Both the position numbers and the translations under genes were made by a program. From Burkholderiales bacterium (lineage in GTDB: Bacteria > Pseudomonadota > Gammaproteobacteria > Burkholderiales > Burkholderiaceae_E), in assembly GCA_026399875.1 (NCBI GenBank), contig JAPLQF010000030.1, positions 1-64,000 of the forward strand: 64,000 nt of DNA. The letters run 5' to 3'. Shown here in pieces: positions 16,759 to 24,923 of the stretch (position 1 is the stretch's first letter; every line of letters starts with the position of its first letter). A model generated the notes under the pieces. It was not told the origin of the DNA and searched no databases. It saw only the letters and a program-made list of their open reading frames with translations.

Positions 16759-16772
16759 GCAGGCGCGGCGCA

Positions 16773-16818
16773 TGACCCCGATGCACGAGGGTTCGCAACC
16801 CTTGTCATCGTGGGGTCA
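16773..16818 (+). terminator. Long imperfect hairpin between manC and phoB
   Basis: TGACCCC (16773-16779) pairs with GGGGTCA (16812-16818), and an inner perfect stem AGGGTT/AACCCT (16788-16793 and 16797-16802) has a 3-nt loop. It begins 14 bp after the manC stop. There is no T-run, so it is not a textbook intrinsic terminator; it may still stop or stabilise the manC transcript. Its right arm overlaps the Pho box. Confidence 0.4.
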
Positions 16819-16830
16819 TGCCAGCGTCAT
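16802..16830 (+). promoter_or_regulatory. Pho box (three repeats) upstream of phoB
   Basis: Three 7-bp repeats, TTGTCAT (16802-16808), GGGTCAT (16813-16819) and GCGTCAT (16824-16830), are separated by exactly 4 bp each, giving the 11-bp period of PhoB binding sites (consensus CTGTCAT). They end 36 bp before the phoB start. PhoB-phosphate would activate its own operon here, the usual autoinduction loop. Confidence 0.75.
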
Positions 16831-16866
16831 ATTCTTTACGGATTCTGACCAGCCCGGAAGTCCAAC

Positions 16867-17553
16867 GTGAGTGCCCGCATTCTGATTGTCGAAGACGAAC
16901 CCGCCATTCGGGATTTGCTTGCCATCAACCTCAGGCATGCAGGCTTCGAGCCGCTGCATGCGCCCGACGCCGCCTCGGCCCGTGCCCAGATCGACGCCGC
17001 CCTGCCCGACCTGGTGCTGCTCGACTGGATGCTGCCCGACCAGTCGGGCATCGAGATCGCTCGCAAGCTGCGCAGCGACACCCGCACGCGCGAGATGCCG
17101 ATCATCATGCTGACCGCCCGCTCGGCCGAGTCCGACAAGCTGGGCGGTTTCGATGCCGGCGCCGACGACTATGTCACCAAGCCCTTCTCACCACGCGAAC
17201 TGGTTGCCCGAGTCCGTGCGCTGCTTCGCCGGCGTGCACCGGAGGCCACCGACGACCCGGTCGAGGTCGCCGGTCTGCGCCTTGAACCCGACACCTTCCG
17301 GGTCATTGCCGAAGGCGCGGCGATCAAAATGGGCCCAACCGAGTTCCGACTGCTGCATTACCTCATGAAGAATCTTGACCGTGTGCTGTCGCGCGGCAAG
17401 CTTCTCGATGGTGTCTGGGGTGATCATGTCTTCATCGAAGAGCGCACGGTCGATGTCCATATCCGGCGACTGCGCTTGGCCCTGCAACCCTCGGGCCATG
17501 ACCGCCTGATCGAAACCGTCCGGGGTGGCGGCTACCGCTTCCTGCCACAATAG
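16867..17553 (+). CDS. phoB: Phosphate regulon response regulator PhoB
   Basis: OmpR/PhoB-type response regulator of 228 residues. The receiver domain has acidic residues Glu9-Asp10-Glu11, phospho-acceptor Asp53 (LLDWMLPD), Thr in MLTARS and Lys in YVTKPF. A C-terminal winged helix (residues 130-226) has ERTVDVHIRRLR and ETVRGGGYRF. It turns on pst and other Pho genes when phosphate is scarce. The start is GTG 16867. phoR follows after 29 bp, and the upstream Pho box supports the PhoB assignment. Confidence 0.95.
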   Translation: MSARILIVEDEPAIRDLLAINLRHAGFEPLHAPDAASARAQIDAALPDLVLLDWMLPDQSGIEIARKLRSDTRTREMPIIMLTARSAESDKLGGFDAGADDYVTKPFSPRELVARVRALLRRRAPEATDDPVEVAGLRLEPDTFRVIAEGAAIKMGPTEFRLLHYLMKNLDRVLSRGKLLDGVWGDHVFIEERTVDVHIRRLRLALQPSGHDRLIETVRGGGYRFLPQ

Positions 17554-17582
17554 TCGTTTCCTCTCCTGTCGGGCGGTCCGGT

Positions 17583-18977
17583 TTGATCGTCGTTCGAACG
17601 CTGCTGGTTGTCGGTGCGCTGCTGCTGGTTGCGGCAGTGCTGGGGCTGTTCGACCGTCCGGTCATCGCCCTCTGGATACTGATCACCGGCTTGTGCTCGG
17701 TGATCGTCTACAACACCGTCTACGTCGCAAAACTCCATCACTGGTCGGGTTTGCCGCGAAACCGCGAACTGCCGCTGGGCATCGGTGCCTGGGGTCAGAC
17801 GCTCGACCGGATCAGCCGCTTCATGCGTCAGGACGCGCTCGAGCGGTCCGGGACCTCGGCCGAGCTCGAGCGGCTGCATGCAGCCGTCGACCTGCTGCCC
17901 GACGGCCTGGTGGTGCTTGACCGCTTCGACCATGTGCAGTGGAGTAACCGGGCCGCGCAGCGCATCCACGGTATTTTCGGCACCCGTCGACCGATCGATC
18001 ATTTCGTGCGTCAGCCCGAGTTTCTCGACTACCTGCGCGCCAACGATTTTTCCGAGGCAATCGCCCTGTCGCTGCCCAGCCAGCCGGGCCGGGTTTTCTC
18101 GATGAAGATCGAACCGACGGTCGATGCCTTTCGCCTGCTGATCACGCGCGACATCACCGAGGCCAGTCTGCTCGAGCAGGTACGCCGCGATTTCGTCGCC
18201 AATGTCTCGCATGAGATCCGCACACCACTGACCGTGGTGTCCGGCTTCGTCGAGACACTGATGGAAATCGAGATGCCGCCGCAGGAGCAGGTGCGCTGCC
18301 TCGAACTGATCAAGCGTCAGACGGCCACCATGGAGCGCCTGGTTGAAGACCTGCTGACGCTGTCCTCGCTCGAATCGGCCAATCTGCAGGCTGAAACCAC
18401 CGAAGTGGCAATCGGCCCGATGCTGCAGACGCTGGTGGCAGACAGCCGCGTCTTCTCAGCGGGTCGACACAAGATCGACCTCACGGTCGACGCGGTGGAG
18501 TCGGTCCGTGGCGTCAGCAACGAGCTCGACAGCGCCATTCGCAATCTTCTGACCAACGCCGTTCGCTACACCCCTGAAGGCGGGTCGATCACTGCGTCGT
18601 GGCGTGTGGTCGATGGGGAGGGTGTGCTTGCGGTGACCGATACCGGCATCGGCATCGCCGCCGAGCATCTGCCTCGCCTGACCGAACGTTTCTATCGGGT
18701 CGATCGAGGCCGATCACGCGAGATGGGCGGCACCGGACTGGGACTGGCAATCGTCAAGCATGTTGCGCAACGCCATCATGCCCGGCTTGAAATCGACAGC
18801 CGAATTGGCGCCGGCAGTACTTTCAGGCTCCGTTTCCCGAAGTCTCTGGTCGTCATGCCGACCCGTACGCAGCGCCCAGTCAGCCTAGCCGATGCCGATG
18901 CCGATGCCGATGCCGATGCCGATGCGGATAGTGATGCCAATGCGGATTACGCCGGCACGGTGTCGCCGTCGCCCTGA
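17583..18977 (+). CDS. phoR: Phosphate regulon sensor histidine kinase PhoR
   Basis: A 464-residue inner-membrane kinase. Two membrane segments (about residues 2-22 and 28-49) are followed by a linker and PAS domain (95-190), the DHp helix with phospho-acceptor His210 (NVSHEIRTPL), and an ATPase domain with the N box NLLTNAVRYTP, DTGIGI and GGTGLGLAIVKH. It phosphorylates PhoB unless PstSCAB-PhoU signals adequate phosphate. The start is TTG 17583. The end is unusual: after the kinase fold a run of alternating Asp-Ala (about residues 436-457) forms an acidic tail encoded by hexanucleotide repeats. Confidence 0.94.
   Translation: MIVVRTLLVVGALLLVAAVLGLFDRPVIALWILITGLCSVIVYNTVYVAKLHHWSGLPRNRELPLGIGAWGQTLDRISRFMRQDALERSGTSAELERLHAAVDLLPDGLVVLDRFDHVQWSNRAAQRIHGIFGTRRPIDHFVRQPEFLDYLRANDFSEAIALSLPSQPGRVFSMKIEPTVDAFRLLITRDITEASLLEQVRRDFVANVSHEIRTPLTVVSGFVETLMEIEMPPQEQVRCLELIKRQTATMERLVEDLLTLSSLESANLQAETTEVAIGPMLQTLVADSRVFSAGRHKIDLTVDAVESVRGVSNELDSAIRNLLTNAVRYTPEGGSITASWRVVDGEGVLAVTDTGIGIAAEHLPRLTERFYRVDRGRSREMGGTGLGLAIVKHVAQRHHARLEIDSRIGAGSTFRLRFPKSLVVMPTRTQRPVSLADADADADADADADSDANADYAGTVSPSP
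18891..18950 (+). repeat. GATGCC hexanucleotide repeat inside phoR
   Basis: Five perfect GATGCC copies (18891-18920) are followed by degenerate copies (GATGCG, GATAGT, GATGCC, AATGCG) to about 18944. They encode alternating Asp-Ala. Slippage would add or remove two residues at a time without breaking the frame. Confidence 0.85.
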
Positions 18978-19037
18978 ACGACGACACTCAGCACCGGCTT
19001 GCCTGGCACCGGCTCCCATCCTTTGTCGCAAGCCAGG

Positions 19038-19820
19038 CTAGCGCTCGCCGAATCTGCCTTGCTCGATCGGCTGCAGTTCCAGCGGCGCCATGCCGGGCGA
19101 CGGTGCAGACGGCCCTGCCTTCGGCGCGTCAGCCGGCCTGGTACGGCCCGACGAAGTTCGCGCTGGCGAGATTGTCGTCGGCAAGACCGTGCCAGGGCGA
19201 GCCTGGGCATCGGCGAGCGCGAGTGTCGCGCCGGCGGGTACTTCAACCGTTCCGGCCAGATTCGTGACAGCGACCCGCCCGGCGATCACCGCCACCCTGA
19301 GCCCCGAAACCAGGCCGTCGCTGCATCCTGAGGGCGGGCAGACCGTCTGATCCACCGTGAATTCAGTCCCTCGAATACCAATCGTGGCGGTCGGTGTCGT
19401 CAGCCGCCAATCCTGCGGATCACGCTTGCCAATACGCCCCGAGATCACTCTGATCGAGCCCCTGATCAGCGCGAAGAAACTGCGCTGACGATCCTGATCG
19501 AGTACATACGAATCGACCCTGAACTCGCTGCCACCCAGGATCGACATCTGAGCCCCATCGGCGAAACGAAGCTGCACCCGGCCATCCCGACCGGTCCGGA
19601 TGCGGTCGCCACTGCGGATCGGCACATCCCGGCGCACCGGGGTCGAAAACGACACGCCGCGGATCAGCATGGTTTCGCCTTCGGAAAGCGTGACCTCGGC
19701 GGCATTGAAGGTGCCATCGGCGAATACCTCCGTCGGCTTGCCCTGAGCAGACACACTCGACATTGCCGCCAGCGCGAGCGCGAAGGCGAGTAATCGGCGT
19801 GTGACTGTTTTCACGTTCAA
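19038..19820 (-). CDS. Periplasmic FecR-domain protein
   Basis: A 260-residue protein with a signal peptide (residues 1-25, cut after SVSA) and a FecR-type domain (about 55-170): VPIRSGDRIRTGRDGRVQLRFADG, then RGSIRVISG and TPTATIGIRGTEFTV. In iron-siderophore systems FecR is a sigma regulator, but stand-alone secreted versions without a membrane segment, like this one, are common and of unknown role, possibly binding peptidoglycan or polysaccharide. The C-terminus is Pro/Ala-rich. Two Cys in CPPSGC near 160 may form a disulphide. It is convergent with phoR and has no sigma factor nearby. Confidence 0.75.
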   Translation of the reverse strand: MNVKTVTRRLLAFALALAAMSSVSAQGKPTEVFADGTFNAAEVTLSEGETMLIRGVSFSTPVRRDVPIRSGDRIRTGRDGRVQLRFADGAQMSILGGSEFRVDSYVLDQDRQRSFFALIRGSIRVISGRIGKRDPQDWRLTTPTATIGIRGTEFTVDQTVCPPSGCSDGLVSGLRVAVIAGRVAVTNLAGTVEVPAGATLALADAQARPGTVLPTTISPARTSSGRTRPADAPKAGPSAPSPGMAPLELQPIEQGRFGER

Positions 19821-20006
19821 GTAGCCCGGGTCTGATTCGTCCTGACGGGTTTACGGCCGCGGCGCGGCCAGCTTTAGAGGCAAAGCACTGGTGGTGGTGT
19901 CAGTGGCGGCGCAAGCCAGACCAGCGGTCGGCGACCGGTCGCAGACAGAACCGCGAGGTTCCGGAGCCGGAACATTCGGGGGCGGTGCAATGCATTTGCT
20001 TGAGCC

Positions 20007-20092
20007 TGGTGCCGGGAGAGGGATTCGAACCCTCACGCCATCACTGACGGGGGATTTTGAGTCCCCTGTGTCTACCGTTCCACCACCCCGGC
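20007..20092 (-). tRNA. tRNA-Leu (anticodon CAA)
   Basis: On the minus strand an 86-nt cloverleaf starts GCCGGGG at 20092 and ends TCCCGGC-A-CCA at 20007, so the CCA end is encoded. The anticodon stem GGGGA/TCCCC encloses the loop CTCAAAA with anticodon CAA, reading UUG. A long variable arm (class II) and GGTTCGAATCC T-arm are present. It lies between the FecR gene and phoU. Confidence 0.95.
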
Positions 20093-20141
20093 GGGCGAAG
20101 CCCTCGATTATCAGGCAAGCAGCGCCAGCCGGCAAACCGAC

Positions 20142-20840
20142 TCAGGACGACTGGTCGGCGGCGGACGGACGTACCGGGTGGCGACTGTCAATGCCAGAGA
20201 CGACATGCATGATGTATTCAGCGATGTTCTTGGCATGGTCACCGACGCGCTCGAGTGACTGCACCACGAACACCAGCGACAGGGCTTCGGAAACCCGTGT
20301 CGGATCCTCGCTCATACGCCGCATCAGGGCGCCGATCAGTTCATCACGCAAGGCGTCGACCTCGATATCACGCTTAATCAAGCGTTCGGCAGCAGCCTCA
20401 TCCTGACGCAGAAAGCTGTCGATCGCCGATCGAAGCATGTCAGCGACGATTTCGGTCATCTGCAGGACCGGATCAAAGGGAATCGGCAGCTTGCCATCGA
20501 CGAACTGCTGCGCCTTGAGCGCGATCTTCTTGGCTTCGTCGCCGATCCGCTCGAGATCATTCACGCCATGGATCACGCCGATAATCTCGCGAAGATCGAT
20601 GGCAATCGGCTGACGCTTGGCAATGATCTGATTGCAGCGCAGATCGCTTTCGACCTGCATCTGATTGATCTGACGCTCATCCACCAGCACCGCGGTCGTC
20701 AGTCGCAGATCACCATAACGTACCGCATCGATGGCGCGCAGCAACTGCCGCTCGACCAGCCCGCCCATTGTTGTGAAGGCGCTCCGGATGGAGTCGATGT
20801 CAGCGTCAAACTGACGATAAGTGTGCTCGGTCATCGGCAT
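20142..20840 (-). CDS. phoU: Phosphate signalling protein PhoU
   Basis: A 232-residue all-helical protein made of two PhoU repeats (about 15-105 and 120-210), each with the metal-binding pattern: RIGDEAKKIA in the first and RVGDHAKNIAEY in the second. PhoU relays the state of the Pst transporter to PhoR and limits phosphate uptake. It is the last gene of pstSCAB-phoU, 24 bp after pstB. The start at 20840 has a GGA element 8 nt upstream; ATG 20834 (MTEHTYRQFD) is also possible. Confidence 0.95.
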   Translation of the reverse strand: MPMTEHTYRQFDADIDSIRSAFTTMGGLVERQLLRAIDAVRYGDLRLTTAVLVDERQINQMQVESDLRCNQIIAKRQPIAIDLREIIGVIHGVNDLERIGDEAKKIALKAQQFVDGKLPIPFDPVLQMTEIVADMLRSAIDSFLRQDEAAAERLIKRDIEVDALRDELIGALMRRMSEDPTRVSEALSLVFVVQSLERVGDHAKNIAEYIMHVVSGIDSRHPVRPSAADQSS

Positions 20841-20864
20841 GTAAAGGTCCGCCTGGTTTGCGAC

Positions 20865-21692
20865 TCAGCCGAATCGCCCGGTGATGTAATCCTCGGTCGC
20901 CTGCTTCGTTGGCTTGATGAAGATCTGATTGGTCTCGCCAAACTCTACCAGTTCGCCGATGTACATATAAGCGGTGAAGTCAGAGATCCGGGCCGCCTGC
21001 TGCATGTTGTGGGTCACGATTGCAATGGTGTAATCGTGCTTCAGTTCGTTGATCAACTCTTCAATCTTGGTGGTCGAAATCGGATCGAGCGCGCTGGTGG
21101 GCTCGTCGAGCAGCAGCACCTCCGGCTTGACCGCCACCGTCCGGGCGATACAAAGCCGCTGCTGCTGGCCACCCGACAAAGACAGCCCACTTTGCTGAAG
21201 CTTGGACTTCACTTCTTCCCAGAGGGCGGCCTTGCGCAATGCCCACTCAACCCGATCGTCCATGTCGCGCTGCCCGAGCGACTCATACAGACGAACGCCG
21301 AAGGCGATGTTTTCGTAGATCGTCATCGGAAACGGTGTGGGCTTCTGAAACACCATACCGACCTTTGCCCGCAGCAGGTTGATGTCCTGCTCCTTGGCAA
21401 GAATGTTTTTCCCGTGGAGCAGGATCTGGCCTTCCGCTCGTTGCCCCGGATACAGATCGAACATCCGGTTGAAGGTGCGCAGCAGTGTCGACTTGCCGCA
21501 GCCCGAAGGCCCGATGAAGGCGGTGACTTTGCCCCGAGCAATATCGAGCGAAACATCCTTCAGGCCCTGAAACTTGCCGTAAAAGAAATTCAGGTTTCGG
21601 ACCATGAGCGCAGCGTCGGGTGGGGACGCGGACGAACCGCTCGCCGACACCGACCCGGCGGACTTGCTCATATCGATACTGATGGAGGTCAT
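20865..21692 (-). CDS. pstB: Phosphate ABC transporter ATP-binding protein PstB
   Basis: ATPase of the high-affinity phosphate importer, 275 residues. Walker [10 protein letters not shown] is at 61-69, followed by the Q-loop [16 protein letters not shown], signature LSGGQQQR, Walker [14 protein letters not shown] and the switch His in VTHNMQQA. All catalytic residues are intact. I start at [10 protein letters not shown] (21692); the frame is open to 21776 but that part overlaps pstA. The ~27-residue Ser/Ala-rich N-terminal extension before the ABC fold is longer than usual. Confidence 0.96.
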   Translation of the reverse strand: MTSISIDMSKSAGSVSASGSSASPPDAALMVRNLNFFYGKFQGLKDVSLDIARGKVTAFIGPSGCGKSTLLRTFNRMFDLYPGQRAEGQILLHGKNILAKEQDINLLRAKVGMVFQKPTPFPMTIYENIAFGVRLYESLGQRDMDDRVEWALRKAALWEEVKSKLQQSGLSLSGGQQQRLCIARTVAVKPEVLLLDEPTSALDPISTTKIEELINELKHDYTIAIVTHNMQQAARISDFTAYMYIGELVEFGETNQIFIKPTKQATEDYITGRFG

Positions 21693-21717
21693 GCTCGACT
21701 CGTTTCGTTGAAGTGCG

Positions 21718-22590
21718 TCAGGCCTGCGTCTTGCTGCTGAAGGCAATGCGGGCAATGATATTGATCGCCAGGACAACGATGGCGATCAGTGCGGCCCCAC
21801 CCCAGGCGAGCTTCTGCCAGTCTTCATAGGGGCTCATCGCAAAGTTGTAGATCACGACCGGCAGATTGGCCATCGGACGTGACATGTCGGTACTGAAGAA
21901 CTGGTTGTTGAGTGCGGTGAACAGCAAGGGGGCAGTCTCGCCGATCATTCGCGCCACCGCGAGCAGCACACCGGTTACCACCCCGCCACGAACCGCGCGC
22001 AAGGTGACCGCAAGGCTGACCTTCCAGCGCGGCGTGCCCAGGGCGAACGCTGCCTCACGCAGGCTGCTTGGCACGAGGTTGAGCATGTTTTCGGTGGTTC
22101 GAACGACCACTGGAATGGCGATCAGCGACAGCGCCAGAGAGCCGGCCCAGCCCGAAAAATGCTTGAAGGTGGCCACCGCGAGCGCGAAAACGAACAGACC
22201 GACGACGATGGAGGGCGCCGACAGCATGATGTCGACAAAAAAGCGGGTGGCGATGCCGAAGCGGCTGTTCTTGCCAAACTCGGCGAGATAAACACCGGCC
22301 AGGATGCCGATCGGGGTCGAGATCAGCGTCGCGAAACCGACAATCATCAGACTGCCGACAATCGCATTGGCCATGCCGCCCCCGGCCGTCCCCGGGGCGG
22401 GTGTGTTCTTGAAGAAGAAATCCGGGGTCAAGGCAGCGAGCCCGTTCGAGGCGAGCGTCCAGAGGATCCAGATCAAGCCGATCAGGCCAATCACCAACGA
22501 GATCGAACTGAACGCCAGGCCCAGGAAGTTGGCTAGCCTGCGACGGTTGTAGATGCGGGCACCGGCAGCAGACATGCTGAGATCGCTCAT
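21718..22590 (-). CDS. pstA: Phosphate ABC transporter permease PstA
   Basis: One of two membrane subunits of the phosphate importer, 290 residues. About six membrane segments are visible, with the cytoplasmic EAA-loop in [19 protein letters not shown] that contacts PstB. The start at [10 protein letters not shown] (22590) leaves a 10-bp gap after pstC; the 14 codons before it lie partly within pstC. Length and order match the family. Confidence 0.95.
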   Translation of the reverse strand: MSDLSMSAAGARIYNRRRLANFLGLAFSSISLVIGLIGLIWILWTLASNGLAALTPDFFFKNTPAPGTAGGGMANAIVGSLMIVGFATLISTPIGILAGVYLAEFGKNSRFGIATRFFVDIMLSAPSIVVGLFVFALAVATFKHFSGWAGSLALSLIAIPVVVRTTENMLNLVPSSLREAAFALGTPRWKVSLAVTLRAVRGGVVTGVLLAVARMIGETAPLLFTALNNQFFSTDMSRPMANLPVVIYNFAMSPYEDWQKLAWGGAALIAIVVLAINIIARIAFSSKTQA

Positions 22591-22600
22591 CAATATTTCC

Positions 22601-23611
22601 TCAGGTGCCGGCTCGGGAGCCCGCGCGAGCAACCAGCCACTTGGACAGCGCGAGCACGATGAAGGTAATCACGAAAAGGATCAGCCCGAGGGCAAACAAT
22701 GCCGGCACATGCAGAACCGGGTCGGCTTCGGCAAATTCGTTGGCCAGCGTCGAGGCAATCGAATTGCCGGGCGCAAACAGGCTGGATGAGAGACGGTTGG
22801 CGTTGCCAATCACGAAAGTGACCGCCATGGTTTCGCCAAGCGCGCGACCCAGACCGAGCATCACACCGCCGATCACACCGATCTGGGTATAGGGCAGGAC
22901 GATGTTTCTCACGACTTCCCAGGTGGTGCAGCCGATGCCGTAGGCCGATTCCTTGAGCACCGGCGGTACGGTATCGAAAACATCACGCATCACCGATGCA
23001 GTGAAAGGGATGACCATCAGCGCCAGGACAATCCCGGCAGTAAAGATGCCCACACCAAGCGGAGGCCCGGCAAAGATCGGCAATCCGGTCTTGATCAGCA
23101 AGGGCTGGACATACTGCTGGATGAGAGGCGCCAGAACGAAGAGACCCCAGATACCATAAATGATCGAGGGCACACCCGCGAGAAGTTCGATCGCGGTACC
23201 GAGCGGGCGGCGCAACCAGATCGGGCAGGTTTCAGTCAGGAAAAGCGCAATGCCGAAGCTGATTGGCACTGCCAACACCATGGCGATTGCCGACGTGACC
23301 AGCGTTCCATACACCGAGATGCCGGCGCCGAAGATTTCGTCTGACGGACTCCAGGTCGAGCTTGCTAGAAAACCCGCGCCGAACTTCGCGAAAACAGGCG
23401 ACGACTCGTAAATCAGCGAGCCGATGATGCCGAACATCGACAGCAGAACCAGCGCCGCAAAACTGCCGGTGATTCGCTCGAACCACCGATCCTGGAATGC
23501 GAAACGACCGACTCTCTTGGCGAGCGACGCTGCGTCTGTCGAAGTCTGCGAAACAGACCCCGCCGCTGGCGAGTCTGACGAATTGTTGAGGGTGCTCGCT
23601 GGTGCGCTCAT
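22601..23611 (-). CDS. pstC: Phosphate ABC transporter permease PstC
   Basis: Second membrane subunit of the phosphate importer, about 336 residues. A Ser-rich cytoplasmic N-terminus (about 30 residues) precedes six membrane segments; the EAA-loop is [20 protein letters not shown] use [10 protein letters not shown] (23611) with GGAA upstream; ATG 23641 would add ten residues. A strong hairpin lies between pstS and this gene and probably lowers its expression relative to pstS. Confidence 0.95.
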   Translation of the reverse strand: MSAPASTLNNSSDSPAAGSVSQTSTDAASLAKRVGRFAFQDRWFERITGSFAALVLLSMFGIIGSLIYESSPVFAKFGAGFLASSTWSPSDEIFGAGISVYGTLVTSAIAMVLAVPISFGIALFLTETCPIWLRRPLGTAIELLAGVPSIIYGIWGLFVLAPLIQQYVQPLLIKTGLPIFAGPPLGVGIFTAGIVLALMVIPFTASVMRDVFDTVPPVLKESAYGIGCTTWEVVRNIVLPYTQIGVIGGVMLGLGRALGETMAVTFVIGNANRLSSSLFAPGNSIASTLANEFAEADPVLHVPALFALGLILFVITFIVLALSKWLVARAGSRAGT

Positions 23612-23679
23612 GCCGGGTTCCATTGGGGTCGGTGCTTGCACGCGATCACACCTTCAGAAGACTTTCGCGATCAGGGCCA

Positions 23680-23703
23680 GCGCTGCCCGGTCAGGGGCAG
23701 CGC
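23680..23703 (-). terminator. Stem-loop between pstS and pstC
   Basis: GCGCTGCCC (23680-23688) and GGGCAGCGC (23695-23703) form a perfect 9-bp, nearly all-GC stem with a 6-nt loop, 11 bp after the pstS stop. No T-run follows, so it is likely an attenuator or 3'-end protector that gives more PstS than membrane subunits. Confidence 0.6.
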
Positions 23704-23714
23704 GCGACAAGAGG

Positions 23715-24740
23715 TCAGTTGAGAACAGCCTTGCCCGAGGCGTCCTTGATCTCTCTCCATGAGGACTCGATCTGCTTGGTGACCGATGCCGGGAGGGGCA
23801 CGTAGTCCAGTTCGACTGCTGCCTTGCTGCCGTTGGCATAAGCCCACTTGAAGAACTTGAGCACTTCGGCAGAGCGCTTCGGGTCAGCCGCATTCTTGTG
23901 CATCAGGATGAAAGACGCTGAAGTAATCGGCCATGCGTTGGCACCCGGCTGATTATTCAGGCTGATCCCGAATCCAGGCGCGGAATTCCAGTCGGCCCTG
24001 TCTGCGGCAGCGGCAAAAGTGGTGTCATCGGCCTGAACCGCTCTGCCGTCACGGTTGACCTGCTGGGCATAAGCGATCTTGTTCTGCTTGGCGTAGGCAA
24101 ACTCGACATAGCCGATCGCGCCAGCGATCTTGGACACATTGGCCGCAACGCCGGCGTTGCCGCGTCCGCCAACACCAACCGGCCAATTGACGGTCTTGCC
24201 TTCACCCGGCGAGGCCTTGAAAGGGGCCGACACACCAGCCAGGTAATCAGTGAAGACCGCAGTGGTGCCCGAAGAATCGGAACGGTAAACGACGGTAATC
24301 GCGGTTGCAGGAAGCTTCAGACCCGGGTTGAGTTTGGCGATCGCGGCATCGTCCCAGGACTTGATCGCGCCACGGAAGATATCAGCCGTCACCGCGCCAT
24401 CAAGCGTGATCTTGTTCGCGTCCACGCCGGGGAGGTTGAAGGCCACCACCACGCCACCGATCACCGCCGGAAATTGCGCCAGACCGTTCTTGGTGAGGTC
24501 GTCGCCCGACATCGGGTCATCGGAAGCACCAAAGTCAACGGTCTTGGCAGTGATCTGCTTGACGCCACCACCCGACCCAATCGCCTGGTAGTTGAGTTGA
24601 GCGCCGGTAGCCGCCTTGTAGGCTTCGGCCCACTTGGCGTAGATCGGGGCCGGAAAGGTCGCGCCTGCACCGGTGATGTCCTGAGCCATCGCGCCGGTAC
24701 AAGCCAGAGCGTAAACGCCTGCAACCAGCAGTTTGTTCAT
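23715..24740 (-). CDS. pstS: Periplasmic phosphate-binding protein PstS
   Basis: A 341-residue binding protein with a signal peptide (residues 1-20, MNKLLVAGVYALACTGAMAQ). It captures phosphate for PstCAB. Phosphate-site loops typical of PstS are present: ITGAGATFPAP, GSGGGVKQI, GASDDPM and YRSDSSGTTAVFTDYL. ATG 24740 was chosen because it opens the signal peptide; longer in-frame starts cover the Pho box. It heads the operon pstS-C-A-B-phoU. Confidence 0.96.
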   Translation of the reverse strand: MNKLLVAGVYALACTGAMAQDITGAGATFPAPIYAKWAEAYKAATGAQLNYQAIGSGGGVKQITAKTVDFGASDDPMSGDDLTKNGLAQFPAVIGGVVVAFNLPGVDANKITLDGAVTADIFRGAIKSWDDAAIAKLNPGLKLPATAITVVYRSDSSGTTAVFTDYLAGVSAPFKASPGEGKTVNWPVGVGGRGNAGVAANVSKIAGAIGYVEFAYAKQNKIAYAQQVNRDGRAVQADDTTFAAAADRADWNSAPGFGISLNNQPGANAWPITSASFILMHKNAADPKRSAEVLKFFKWAYANGSKAAVELDYVPLPASVTKQIESSWREIKDASGKAVLN

Positions 24741-24792
24741 AAGAGCCGTGCTTGAACCTCTGTGTTGTCGGGGAGTGACAAGGAGGCCGCAG

Positions 24793-24824
24793 GTTATCGG
24801 CTTCACGTGACAGTTCCGTGACAT
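24793..24824 (-). promoter_or_regulatory. Pho box and -10 element upstream of pstS
   Basis: Read leftward, ATGTCAC (24824-24818) and CTGTCAC (24813-24807) are two PhoB half-sites separated by 4 bp, giving the expected 11-bp period. A GATAAC -10-like box (24798-24793) follows 8 bp later. The pstS start is about 53 bp further on. This is a strong PhoB-dependent promoter. Confidence 0.8.
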
Positions 24825-24923
24825 CGCCATCAGCAGCAATCAAATCAGATAGTTATCAACACATGACGGGCTTGCGCAACAGCAAAGTGGCGCTTGTCAT
24901 CTTGGGCGCGAGTGCGCCGGACC

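Noticed and set aside
15382-16773. 463-codon open frame opposite manC
   Set aside because: Antisense shadow of the GDP-mannose enzyme; composition is His/Arg/Gly-rich and shows no domain.
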